Part shown: piece by piece, positions 1-5,876 of the stretch | Layout of the letters: each line of letters begins with the position of its first letter | Numbering within the stretch: position 1 is the first letter of the stretch | Assembly (NCBI GenBank): GCA_031265595.1 | Contig: JAISCM010000019.1 | Span: 1-5,927 of the forward strand | Length of the DNA: 5,927 nt | Origin: Tannerellaceae bacterium | GTDB lineage: Bacteria > Bacteroidota > Bacteroidia > Bacteroidales > Tannerellaceae | Direction of reading: 5' to 3' | Made by a program: the position numbers and the translations under genes | The notes under the pieces: model-generated | Database searches by the model: none | What the model was told of the DNA's origin: nothing | What the model saw: the letters and a program-made list of their open reading frames with translations, nothing else

Positions 1-1393
1 GATTTTCTTCAAAATTAGTCTTAAAATAAAAGCGGGATTGCCAGGATATATTCCTGTTGAACGTCATTACCATATCGGCGCGGACAGACGGACCAAAGAT
101 GTGTCTTTCATTTTTATATATGTTTTCTCCTTCCACCGGATTTTCTTTTTCTTCAAATTTATGGCGCGCCAGGTTCATCTCCGGGCCGTCCTTTACGCTG
201 TATTGATAGGTATAGGCAAGGGGGGCGATGTTGACAGACAGTTGCAGGTTTTTATGCCGTTGGGGAAATGGTTTGTTCAAATCATATTTCATACCAATAC
301 CCATATTGATAAAGAAAGGAGAAAGGAGCGCCGAATAGATGTTTTCGGTATTCTCTTCATGGTTTGTAAACAATTGGGTGATAAATTCAACGTCGAGCGT
401 ATAATACCACTTTTCAAACGCTTTGTACCCGATGTTGCTGTGCAGCCTTACAATGTCGTTACCTATTTTATAGTTGCGGAGCGTATCTTTTGGGGCGTTA
501 TATATGTTGGCGGTTATTTCGCCTTCGTTCGTTATTTGTATCTTGTCCTTATTATAATTATACCGCATATAGTTCTTGCTGTATATATTCAGGTTGCTGC
601 TTCCTCCTTTATGCCAGTTTTCGGAAACGTAGTTTTGGGAGACCTGAAGAGCGCTTTCGAAGCCGGACGTCCAGTATCGCCTGTCTGGAATAAATTTTAC
701 CGGTGCATCTACATCACTGAAGCTTATATCGTTTTCTACAAGTACGGGCATGTCTTTTATCAGGTCTTTCCTTATATAGCGGGCTACCGGGACGTCGTGG
801 GGCAGATCCCTCTCCGAATAACGGAAGTATTGCGGATAGTTTTCCTCCAGAAAGGAAGCTGTTTCGTCTGTTACTTTCTTCTTCCGTAGATAATTCCGAA
901 ACAGGGAACTATCCGGTTTGTATATAAAATCATACGGGCTTTGGGAATGGAATACTTCCGTATCATAAAGCGTTATGTTGTCGGGCAAGAGCCTGCCTCT
1001 GAAAATAGGCGTCATGAATATGGGATCTACAATAATCGTGTCTTTAAAGGTCATTCGATCATTAAAGGCGGAGGAAGCGTCTCTCACTAAGTTGGCCCAA
1101 TAAAGCGCTTCATTGGATAGCCTTAGTTTATCCTCCTGTACGAAGCGTAGCAGGCTTGTATTCGTTGGCAGGGGCTTTGCGTACAAACTGTTTTGTTTCT
1201 CGAATTGCTTTTTTATGTCATTAAGTTTATCCAGGCTTGATTCATCAAATTCAATTCGTGGAATTGTATCGGAAGGGATAACTTCCGTCTTTATTTCAGG
1301 AAATAAAGATACATCTTGTGCCGCCATGCAAAAACTTGCAAATGATAATAATATAGCTATACTTATACCTACACAATATCTTTTCATCATCAT
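1..1393 (-). CDS. DUF3078 family outer-membrane beta-barrel protein (3' end missing)
   Basis: I translated this frame from the reverse complement: 464 codons are open from an ATG at 1393 to the left edge, with no stop, so the C-terminus is cut off. Residues 1-25 look like a signal peptide: three Met, then Lys-Arg, a hydrophobic core, and a probable cut after CMAA before Gln-Asp. Residues about 26-240 are a mostly polar region I cannot assign. From about 245 the protein has the DUF3078 look: ENWHKGGSSNLN at 258-269, then IGYKAFEKWYYTLDVEF at 321-337, with alternating aromatic and polar residues typical of outer-membrane strands. The family is widespread in Bacteroidetes and has no established function; transport or surface roles would be guesses. 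Two further in-frame ATGs (1390, 1387) directly follow the chosen one, so the exact start is ambiguous by two residues. No strong Shine-Dalgarno is visible, as is usual in this phylum. The run of six C/G bases near 220-227 was checked and the frame continues through it. Confidence 0.85.
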   Translation of the reverse strand, partial: MMMKRYCVGISIAILLSFASFCMAAQDVSLFPEIKTEVIPSDTIPRIEFDESSLDKLNDIKKQFEKQNSLYAKPLPTNTSLLRFVQEDKLRLSNEALYWANLVRDASSAFNDRMTFKDTIIVDPIFMTPIFRGRLLPDNITLYDTEVFHSQSPYDFIYKPDSSLFRNYLRKKKVTDETASFLEENYPQYFRYSERDLPHDVPVARYIRKDLIKDMPVLVENDISFSDVDAPVKFIPDRRYWTSGFESALQVSQNYVSENWHKGGSSNLNIYSKNYMRYNYNKDKIQITNEGEITANIYNAPKDTLRNYKIGNDIVRLHSNIGYKAFEKWYYTLDVEFITQLFTNHEENTENIYSALLSPFFINMGIGMKYDLNKPFPQRHKNLQLSVNIAPLAYTYQYSVKDGPEMNLARHKFEEKENPVEGENIYKNERHIFGPSVRADMVMTFNRNISWQSRFYFKTNFEEN

Positions 1394-1436
1394 AGAGTGC
1401 CTAATTTATATTCATTGGATAATTATACATCAGTTG

Positions 1437-1444
1437 CAAATTTA
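1437..1444 (-). promoter_or_regulatory. Possible proximal -7 box for the DUF3078 gene
   Basis: The minus strand reads TAAATTTG here, matching the Bacteroidetes -7 consensus TAnnTTTG. Transcription from it would give a leader of roughly 35-40 bases to the ATG at 1393. No TTG lies at the expected -33 distance, so this box is weaker than its sequence alone suggests. Confidence 0.3.
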
Positions 1445-1455
1445 AGGAAAAAGTA

Positions 1456-1476
1456 TAAAAAGCACTAATCTTTTTA
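1456..1476 (-). other. A/T-rich hairpin in the DUF3078 upstream region
   Basis: Perfect 7-base arms (TAAAAAG and CTTTTTA) flank a 7-base loop. On the minus strand it is followed by a T-rich stretch, so it could serve as a weak second terminator for the operon ending at lipB. If the distal -7 box at 1490-1497 is used, it would sit in the DUF3078 leader. A/T-only stems of this size also arise by chance. Confidence 0.22.
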
Positions 1477-1489
1477 AGAATTTCCAAAG

Positions 1490-1522
1490 CAAATATACAA
1501 AATTCATTACAATGCTATACAA
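1490..1522 (-). promoter_or_regulatory. Candidate distal promoter of the DUF3078 gene
   Basis: The minus strand has TATATTTG at 1497-1490, an exact TAnnTTTG -7 box, preceded after 22 bases by TTG at 1522-1520. The spacing is slightly long for the Bacteroidetes type. It would start transcription near 1483 and leave a leader of about 90 bases. A second -7-like box lies at 1437-1444, so which one is used cannot be decided from sequence. Confidence 0.4.
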
Positions 1523-1557
1523 TTTTCATCGGATGCCCGGAAAGCGCCCAATGAAAA
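1523..1557 (-). terminator. Hairpin after lipB, likely transcript end of the GH2-mtgA-lipB operon
   Basis: The outer arms TTTTCAT (1523-1529) and ATGAAAA (1551-1557) pair perfectly, and inner pairs continue to 1537/1543 with one mismatch. Three inner pairs are G-U wobbles only if the minus strand is transcribed; on the plus strand they would be A-C mismatches. This fits a hairpin in the lipB transcript, beginning three bases past the stop codon. The following minus-strand bases (TTGTATAG) are not a U-run, so it is not a classical intrinsic terminator. Confidence 0.42.
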
Positions 1558-1560
1558 CGG

Positions 1561-2226
1561 TCAGGGAAAACAAGTAGCGAAGATTTCTTTTAGCTGCCTT
1601 TTAACACATTCGATGTCTTGCGGAAAGCCCAGTTCTTTCTCCAGCGAGGTAACGCCTTTGTCTGTAAAGCCACAGGGATTGATCAGAGAAAAGTAATGCA
1701 GGTCTGTATTGATGTTGAGGGCGAAGCCATGCATCGTAACATACCGGCTGCATTTAACGCCTATCGCGCATATCTTCCGGGCTTTGCCTGCCGGCTCTGT
1801 ATCGATCCATACGCCGGTAGCTCCTTCCAGCCGTTTGCCTTCTATGCCGTAGAGAGAAAGGAAACGGATGACGACTTCTTCCAGCGTATGGATATATTGT
1901 CTGATGCCCAGATGCCAGTATTCGAGGTCGAATATGGGATAACCGGTGATTTGTCCGGGGCCATGGTAAGTAATGTCTCCGCCTCTGTTCGTATGGTATA
2001 AGGATATGCCGCGCTGCAACAGTAATGCTTCGGAGACTAGCAAATTCGATTCTTTGCCGCTTTTGCCGAGCGTTAGTACGGGTTCATGCTCGCAAAAGAA
2101 CAACTGGTTTGCGCCCTGTTTGTTGTTCATTTTGGCCTGGAGTAAGGCCGTAAAGGCGGCGGTTTGCTTCTCTAAAGCGCCGGTATAGGCGATTCGCCCC
2201 AGGTCATGATAACGAAAGCTATTCAT
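1561..2226 (-). CDS. lipB: LipB, octanoyl-ACP:protein N-octanoyltransferase
   Basis: This enzyme moves the octanoyl group from acyl carrier protein to the lipoyl-domain lysine of 2-oxoacid dehydrogenases and the glycine cleavage H protein, the first step of lipoate assembly before LipA inserts sulfur; it acts in the cytoplasm. The 221-residue product has the family signatures in order: HEPVLTLG at 47-54, [12 protein letters not shown] at 81-92, KICAIGVK at 151-158 with the conserved Lys151, HGFALNIN at 166-173, and PCG at 184-186 with Cys185, the acyl-thioester nucleophile. The Lys/Cys pair matches the known LipB active site, and the length is normal. The ATG overlaps the end of mtgA by 8 bases (ATGAATAG, where TAG is the mtgA stop), which implies translational coupling. 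It appears to be the last gene of the operon. No lipA is present in the window. Confidence 0.95.
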   Translation of the reverse strand: MNSFRYHDLGRIAYTGALEKQTAAFTALLQAKMNNKQGANQLFFCEHEPVLTLGKSGKESNLLVSEALLLQRGISLYHTNRGGDITYHGPGQITGYPIFDLEYWHLGIRQYIHTLEEVVIRFLSLYGIEGKRLEGATGVWIDTEPAGKARKICAIGVKCSRYVTMHGFALNINTDLHYFSLINPCGFTDKGVTSLEKELGFPQDIECVKRQLKEIFATCFP

Positions 2227-2929
2227 ATCCCATGTCTATTTTCAGTAGTTTATTCATTAAAGACATAATTTGCAACTGCCTTCTCAGCATATAGTCCGAA
2301 GGCCTGGCCGAATTGAATATACGCGGATTCGGCAGGGTAGCCGCTATCAGGGCAGCTTCTTCCTTCGTCAGTTCGTACGCATGCTTCTGAAAATGAGCTT
2401 TGGCAACGGCCTCTGCTCCATAGATACCGTCTCCCATTTCAATAGAGTTGAGGTATACCTCTATGATACGTTCTTTGCTCCAGAAAAGTTCAATAAGGAT
2501 GGTAAAATATACTTCGAGCCCTTTGCGTAGATATGTCTTTCCCGGCCACAGGAAAACGTTTTTGGCCGTTTGCTGGGATATTGTACTGGCGCCGCGTACA
2601 CGCTTACCGGCTTCTGCTTCATGGAGCGCCTTTTCTATCTGTTTCCTGTCAAATCCATGATGCTCCATGAAGAGGTTGTCTTCCGAAGCAACAACAGCCT
2701 GTAGCAAAGGTTGGGCTATCTTTGAAACAGGCGTCCATTTGTGTTGAAGCCTGGCCTTGCCCTTCCCTTCCGGTTGTTCAAAAAGCCTGATCACCATGAG
2801 CGGCGTATAATAAACAGGCACGTACCTTACTATTAGTACAGCCAGGATACTCGAAAGAAGCAGGAACAGAATAATATTCCGGCATCCGGCGAGTATCCGT
2901 TTACGGATTGTCTTTTTGCGTTGTTTCAT
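2219..2929 (-). CDS. mtgA: Monofunctional biosynthetic peptidoglycan transglycosylase (GT51)
   Basis: This enzyme polymerises lipid II into glycan strands on the outer face of the inner membrane, without a transpeptidase domain. The 236-residue product has a basic N-terminus ([10 protein letters not shown]), one membrane anchor at about 18-37, then the GT51 motifs in order: [13 protein letters not shown] at 82-94 with Glu83 as the expected catalytic base, [13 protein letters not shown] at 112-124, RKGLE at 135-139, [19 protein letters not shown] at 155-173, and [16 protein letters not shown] at 187-202. The chain ends soon after the GT51 domain, so it is monofunctional rather than a truncated class A penicillin-binding protein. 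It starts 12 bases after the GH2 stop and overlaps lipB by 8 bases, so the three are probably co-transcribed. No promoter is visible in the gap. Confidence 0.94.
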   Translation of the reverse strand: MKQRKKTIRKRILAGCRNIILFLLLSSILAVLIVRYVPVYYTPLMVIRLFEQPEGKGKARLQHKWTPVSKIAQPLLQAVVASEDNLFMEHHGFDRKQIEKALHEAEAGKRVRGASTISQQTAKNVFLWPGKTYLRKGLEVYFTILIELFWSKERIIEVYLNSIEMGDGIYGAEAVAKAHFQKHAYELTKEEAALIAATLPNPRIFNSARPSDYMLRRQLQIMSLMNKLLKIDMGYE

Positions 2930-2941
2930 AAGCGCTTTTGT

Positions 2942-5365
2942 TTACTCGCCGATCTCAATACGTAGGGCAGCTTCTTTTAGCCAGGGCGAAGTAAACGTTA
3001 CGCTGGCTACGCCTTCCGTGCCGTTTGCCTGGATATACGCTATCATACGTCCGCGAAAGAGGCGGTGTTTATTATCCGTATAATCCGTCATGTCGATATT
3101 ATTACCGGCTTCAAGGCCAAGTAATTGGGCGGCTCCTTCTATATGGCAGGTTACTTCATTGTCGGAAAGCGCCACGGGGATACCCTCTTCATCCGTTGCC
3201 TGAAGGATCACCTGGGCTACTCCTTTATCTTTACCGATACGCTTGTCGGCCGAAACAATCGTCAGGGCGTATGGTTGGCGAGACGATTTCAGTGTGTACC
3301 GCCCTGTTTCAGCGCCGTTTTCATCCAGGCCGATTACTGTCAGTGCACCGTCCCGGTAAGGAATATCCCAGGAGATAATACCTGTTTTATCATCATATTT
3401 CTTTTCTTCTCCTGCCGTTTTCCCATTTAATTCCAATCTTGCTTTCGCAGCATTGGTATAGCAAACGATCCGGATCAGGTCTCCTTCCTGATAATTCCAT
3501 ACAGGCCAGGCGTCTTGCGAGAGGCGACTGTTTGCTTTCGCGGGATAGGTTCCTATATAGATCACCGGTTTGTCCGACCATAACGATTGGCGGAAATACC
3601 CGCGGGGCTTAATAAATCCGCCCAGGTCGAGCAGTCCCGCCGAAGATCCCCGCGCAGGCCATCTGCCCGATTCGCCCAGATAGTCAATGCCGGTCCATAG
3701 AAACTGCCCGGAGATATGTTCCTTATCCCTTACAGCTTTCCAGGCGTCCGGGTCATGTCTGTTTTCACTTCCGTAAATCACGCGGGCCGGATATTTTTTA
3801 TGATCGGAATCATACATGCTTTCTGTATAATTGTATCCGGCAATATCCAGCGCACCAGGGTATTCGGTCTCGTTAGACATGGCTACGCCTGCCAACCCTG
3901 CCGTTGCCGGACGCGCTTTATCATACCGCTTTATTACCGCAACTAATCGCCTGGCTATTCCTCCCAGTCGCATAGCGTCGGGAGCTTCCTTTTTGTATCC
4001 GCCGAACATGGCTTGTGTAAATCCGGTGTCTTTTCCGCCGTCGAGCACGGGGTGCGAATAGGGATCGTTCGGATAGTCTACTTCATTGCCGATGCTCCAG
4101 GCAAAGACCGAAGGGTGATTGCGGTCGCGGCGTACCATATCCGCCAGGTCTTTTTCTCCCCATTCTTCAAAGAAATCATAGCTTCCCTGAAAGCCGGGCG
4201 TGCCAACGTTCCAGCCTTCAATCCACTTTCTTTTAGGAAATTCCCATTCGTCGAACGCTTCGTTCAACACCAATAATCCCAGTTCGTCGCACAGTCTGTA
4301 TACATCGGGCGCCTGCGGATTATGGCTGGTACGGATGGCGTTACAGCCGATTTCCTTCAGGGCGAGCAGTCTTCTTTTCCATACTTCGCAAGGTACGGCC
4401 GCCCCCAGTACGCCTGCATCGTGGTGGATACATACGCCTTTTATTTTCATCCAATTCCCGTTAAGGGCAAAACCTTTATCCGCGTCGAAGGTAAACGTGC
4501 GGAATCCGGTAGTGGTAACAGATGAATCGATTGCCTTTCCGTCTTGAAGAAGGGTTGTTTTTAGCGTGTAAAGATTGGGATTATTCAACTCCCAGCGAGC
4601 CGGGTTCTTTACCTGCAAGGTGGTTTGTATAGTCCCTTTTTGCCTGGGGGTAATTGTTGTTTTTTTATTGTTTTTGGCAACGCTTTTGCCATTCGTATCA
4701 AACAGTTCATTCACTACAACCAGGTTCGTTGCCCTACTGCTTTCATTATCTACCTCTACCTCAATCGCTAAAACACCTTGCTCAGGATTAACCGCCGAAG
4801 GATAGGCATACACGCCCCATTGTCCGATATGGACAGGATGGGCATACACCAACCATACATTACGGTAAATACCGGAACCGGTATACCAGCGTGAATCAGC
4901 GCTTTGGCTATGATCTACCCTGACGGCAACCGTATTTTCTTCACCAAACACCACAAACGGAGTGGCATCATACATAAAAGAAATATATCCGTTGGGCCGC
5001 TTCCCAAGCGAATGACCATTGATAAAGACTTCATTCCGGTTGTAAACGCCTTCAAAGTATAGAAAAACCTTCTCTTCCTTCTTATTTTCCGGTATGGCGA
5101 ACGATTTGCGATACCATCCGGTACCTCCCGGCAAATAGCCGGTACAAGCGGCAAGCGACGGACTAAGCGGTCCTTTTACACTCCAGTCATGAGGCAGATT
5201 TACCACCTGCCATGCAGAATCATCAAATACGGGCGACGACATACGTTGCCCGTCACTTAATGTAAATTTCCAGTTGTCATTGATTTTTTCAGGTTCGCCA
5301 AAAGAAACCTGTCCCTGTACGAATAAAGGAAAGATAAAGAACAATTTAATAAAGAGACACTTCAT
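2942..5365 (-). CDS. Secreted glycoside hydrolase family 2 enzyme (beta-galactosidase type, DUF4982 architecture)
   Basis: This is a retaining exo-glycosidase of family GH2, exported from the cytoplasm. Numbering is from the ATG at 5365 (807 residues). Residues 1-18 are a signal peptide (MKCLFIKLFFIFPLFVQG) without a lipobox, so probably periplasmic. About 25-175 is the sugar-binding jelly roll (GGTGWYRKSF at 80-89, SRWYTGSGIYRNVW at 158-171); about 178-290 the immunoglobulin-like domain; about 297-590 the TIM barrel, with HHDAG at 314-318, RTSHNP at 345-350, acid/base Glu428 in GNEVD and nucleophile Glu534 in YGSEN. About 600-670 resembles DUF4982 (YTNAAKARLELNGK), and about 700-807 a C-terminal GH2 beta domain. 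All catalytic residues are present and the length is normal. The frame also opens at a GTG at 5425 and an ATG at 5374; I chose 5365 because it gives a clean signal peptide and the GTG overlaps a likely promoter box. Beta-galactosidase is the default guess; beta-glucuronidase or another beta-glycosidase is possible. No SusC/SusD or regulator gene adjoins it within the window. Confidence 0.93.
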   Translation of the reverse strand: MKCLFIKLFFIFPLFVQGQVSFGEPEKINDNWKFTLSDGQRMSSPVFDDSAWQVVNLPHDWSVKGPLSPSLAACTGYLPGGTGWYRKSFAIPENKKEEKVFLYFEGVYNRNEVFINGHSLGKRPNGYISFMYDATPFVVFGEENTVAVRVDHSQSADSRWYTGSGIYRNVWLVYAHPVHIGQWGVYAYPSAVNPEQGVLAIEVEVDNESSRATNLVVVNELFDTNGKSVAKNNKKTTITPRQKGTIQTTLQVKNPARWELNNPNLYTLKTTLLQDGKAIDSSVTTTGFRTFTFDADKGFALNGNWMKIKGVCIHHDAGVLGAAVPCEVWKRRLLALKEIGCNAIRTSHNPQAPDVYRLCDELGLLVLNEAFDEWEFPKRKWIEGWNVGTPGFQGSYDFFEEWGEKDLADMVRRDRNHPSVFAWSIGNEVDYPNDPYSHPVLDGGKDTGFTQAMFGGYKKEAPDAMRLGGIARRLVAVIKRYDKARPATAGLAGVAMSNETEYPGALDIAGYNYTESMYDSDHKKYPARVIYGSENRHDPDAWKAVRDKEHISGQFLWTGIDYLGESGRWPARGSSAGLLDLGGFIKPRGYFRQSLWSDKPVIYIGTYPAKANSRLSQDAWPVWNYQEGDLIRIVCYTNAAKARLELNGKTAGEEKKYDDKTGIISWDIPYRDGALTVIGLDENGAETGRYTLKSSRQPYALTIVSADKRIGKDKGVAQVILQATDEEGIPVALSDNEVTCHIEGAAQLLGLEAGNNIDMTDYTDNKHRLFRGRMIAYIQANGTEGVASVTFTSPWLKEAALRIEIGE

Positions 5366-5424
5366 TGGATCCATGGTATATAAAAGTATTATAGTTACTA
5401 CTCCCCATACAAATATACGTGCCA

Positions 5425-5456
5425 CAAAGATACACTAAATAAATAATAGCACGCAA
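5425..5456 (-). promoter_or_regulatory. Candidate promoter of the GH2-mtgA-lipB operon
   Basis: The minus strand carries TATCTTTG at 5432-5425, an exact TAnnTTTG -7 box, with TTG at 5456-5454, 21 bases upstream. Transcription would start near 5418 and leave a leader of about 50 bases to the ATG at 5365. A second TAnnTTTG match, TATATTTG, lies at 5417-5410 but has no TTG at a suitable distance. The first box covers the GTG at 5425, which argues against that codon being the start of translation. Confidence 0.55.
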
Positions 5457-5461
5457 CCCCT

Positions 5462-5546
5462 TTTCAGGCTGAAAGCAACCTGAAACGTCTTCTTTCAGCC
5501 TTTCTCGCTATACCACAAATAGTTAGAAGCCGGCTGAAAGCTGAAA
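5462..5546. repeat. Cluster of CTGAAA/TTTCAG hexamers upstream of the GH2 promoter
   Basis: Six copies of CTGAAA or its complement lie within 85 bases: TTTCAG at 5462 and 5493, and CTGAAA at 5469, 5480, 5534 and 5541. The first two form a perfect 13-base dyad, TTTCAGGCTGAAA (5462-5474), five bases from the TTG of the GH2 promoter. The longer form AGGCTGAAAG (5466-5475) is perfectly complementary to CTTTCAGCCT (5492-5501), and its 9-base core recurs at 5532-5540. This could be an operator array for the operon or, if transcribed, mutually exclusive hairpins. Which of these it is cannot be decided from sequence. Confidence 0.5.
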
Positions 5547-5652
5547 GAAAGGGTAAAAAACTAAGATAGGAAGGTAGATTATCATACGAAAATGACGATT
5601 CCATCGCTAACGAGATGGGTGTAGAATAGAAATCCGAAGCTGTATTTTAGCA

Positions 5653-5762
5653 AAAAAAAGTCTTGGCGAAGTCTTTACCAAAACATGGCGAAGTCTTTAT
5701 AAAATCTTCGCGATGTTTTACTAAAGAGTTCGCGAAGAGTTAGAAATATCATCGCGAAGACT
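5653..5762. repeat. Five 22-bp degenerate tandem repeats
   Basis: Units start at 5653, 5675, 5697, 5719 and 5741, exactly 22 bases apart with no spacer. The second half of each unit is best conserved: TGGCGAAGTCT in units 1 and 2, TCGCGATGTTT in unit 3, TCGCGAAGAGT in unit 4 and TCGCGAAGACT in unit 5. The first half is A/T-rich and looser. Units 3-5 carry the self-complementary core TCGCGA, where units 1 and 2 have TGGCGA. The array stops abruptly: the 22 bases on either side do not match. It lies in the divergent intergenic region, away from both promoters. No function can be assigned. A period near two helical turns would place the units on one face of the DNA. Confidence 0.75.
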
Positions 5763-5768
5763 TTTTTT
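5653..5768. repeat. Nested inverted repeats spanning the 22-bp array
   Basis: The outer 17-base arms (5653-5669 and 5752-5768) are complementary except for one G-G position, and begin and end in runs of seven A and seven T. Inside, 5680-5693 pairs with 5706-5719 with one mismatch, around a TTTATAAA centre. CTTCGCGATG (5706-5715) is also perfectly complementary to CATCGCGAAG (5750-5759). Transcribed from either strand, it would fold into a structure ending in a U-tract, like a bidirectional terminator, but it sits between divergent promoters, where no terminator is expected from the visible genes. Confidence 0.6.
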
Positions 5769-5801
5769 ATTCATTACATATATTTAATGTACGCAAAGCC
5801 G

Positions 5802-5832
5802 TCGGGGGAATATTTTCTTGTAATTTTCCCGA
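5802..5832. promoter_or_regulatory. Dyad upstream of the rightward promoter
   Basis: TCGGGGGAA (5802-5810) faces TTTTCCCGA (5824-5832). Five outer pairs and two inner pairs are Watson-Crick; two positions in between are G-T. It ends eight bases before the TTTG of the plus-strand promoter and is preceded by an A/T-rich stretch, so it could be a regulator site or the end of an upstream transcript. It may also be chance. Confidence 0.25.
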
Positions 5833-5839
5833 ATAAATG

Positions 5840-5870
5840 TTTGGTGGTTTAAAATAAATGTCTACTTTTG
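5840..5870 (+). promoter_or_regulatory. Strong Bacteroidetes-type promoter pointing out of the right edge
   Basis: TTTG at 5840-5843 and TACTTTTG at 5863-5870 match both halves of the Bacteroidetes promoter consensus with an ideal 19-base gap, and the region upstream is A/T-rich. Transcription should start near 5877. It is divergent from the GH2 operon, so it drives something beyond the window. This is the best promoter match seen here. Confidence 0.65.
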
Positions 5871-5876
5871 CACCCG

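Noticed and set aside
215..230. Possible frameshift in the DUF3078 gene at a run of six C/G bases
   Set aside because: With six bases the reading frame continues open through the run to the window edge and keeps strand-like composition, so the gene appears intact here.
38..889. Long plus-strand open frame (283 codons)
   Set aside because: It is antisense to the DUF3078 gene. The minus-strand reading has a signal peptide and family motifs, while this translation is an unlikely run of Phe, Ile, Val and Tyr with no recognisable domain.
1113..1445. Plus-strand open frame of 110 codons
   Set aside because: It is Ser/Leu-rich, antisense to the signal peptide and N-terminus of the DUF3078 protein, and runs through its promoter region.
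2942..5425. Numerous short open frames on both strands within the GH2 gene, for example 3025-3378 (+), 4200-4547 (+), 3393-3581 (-) and 4915-5154 (-)
   Set aside because: All lie inside a complete GH2 gene with intact motifs and catalytic residues; none has a recognisable domain.
5464..5604. Minus-strand open frame of 46 codons upstream of the GH2 gene
   Set aside because: The ATG at 5604 gives a low-complexity Ser/Leu/Arg-rich peptide encoded largely by the CTGAAA repeat cluster, with no visible ribosome site. Chance is the simpler explanation.
5653..5762. CRISPR array
   Set aside because: The units are contiguous with a 22-base period and no unique spacers, the repeats are degenerate, and no cas gene is present.
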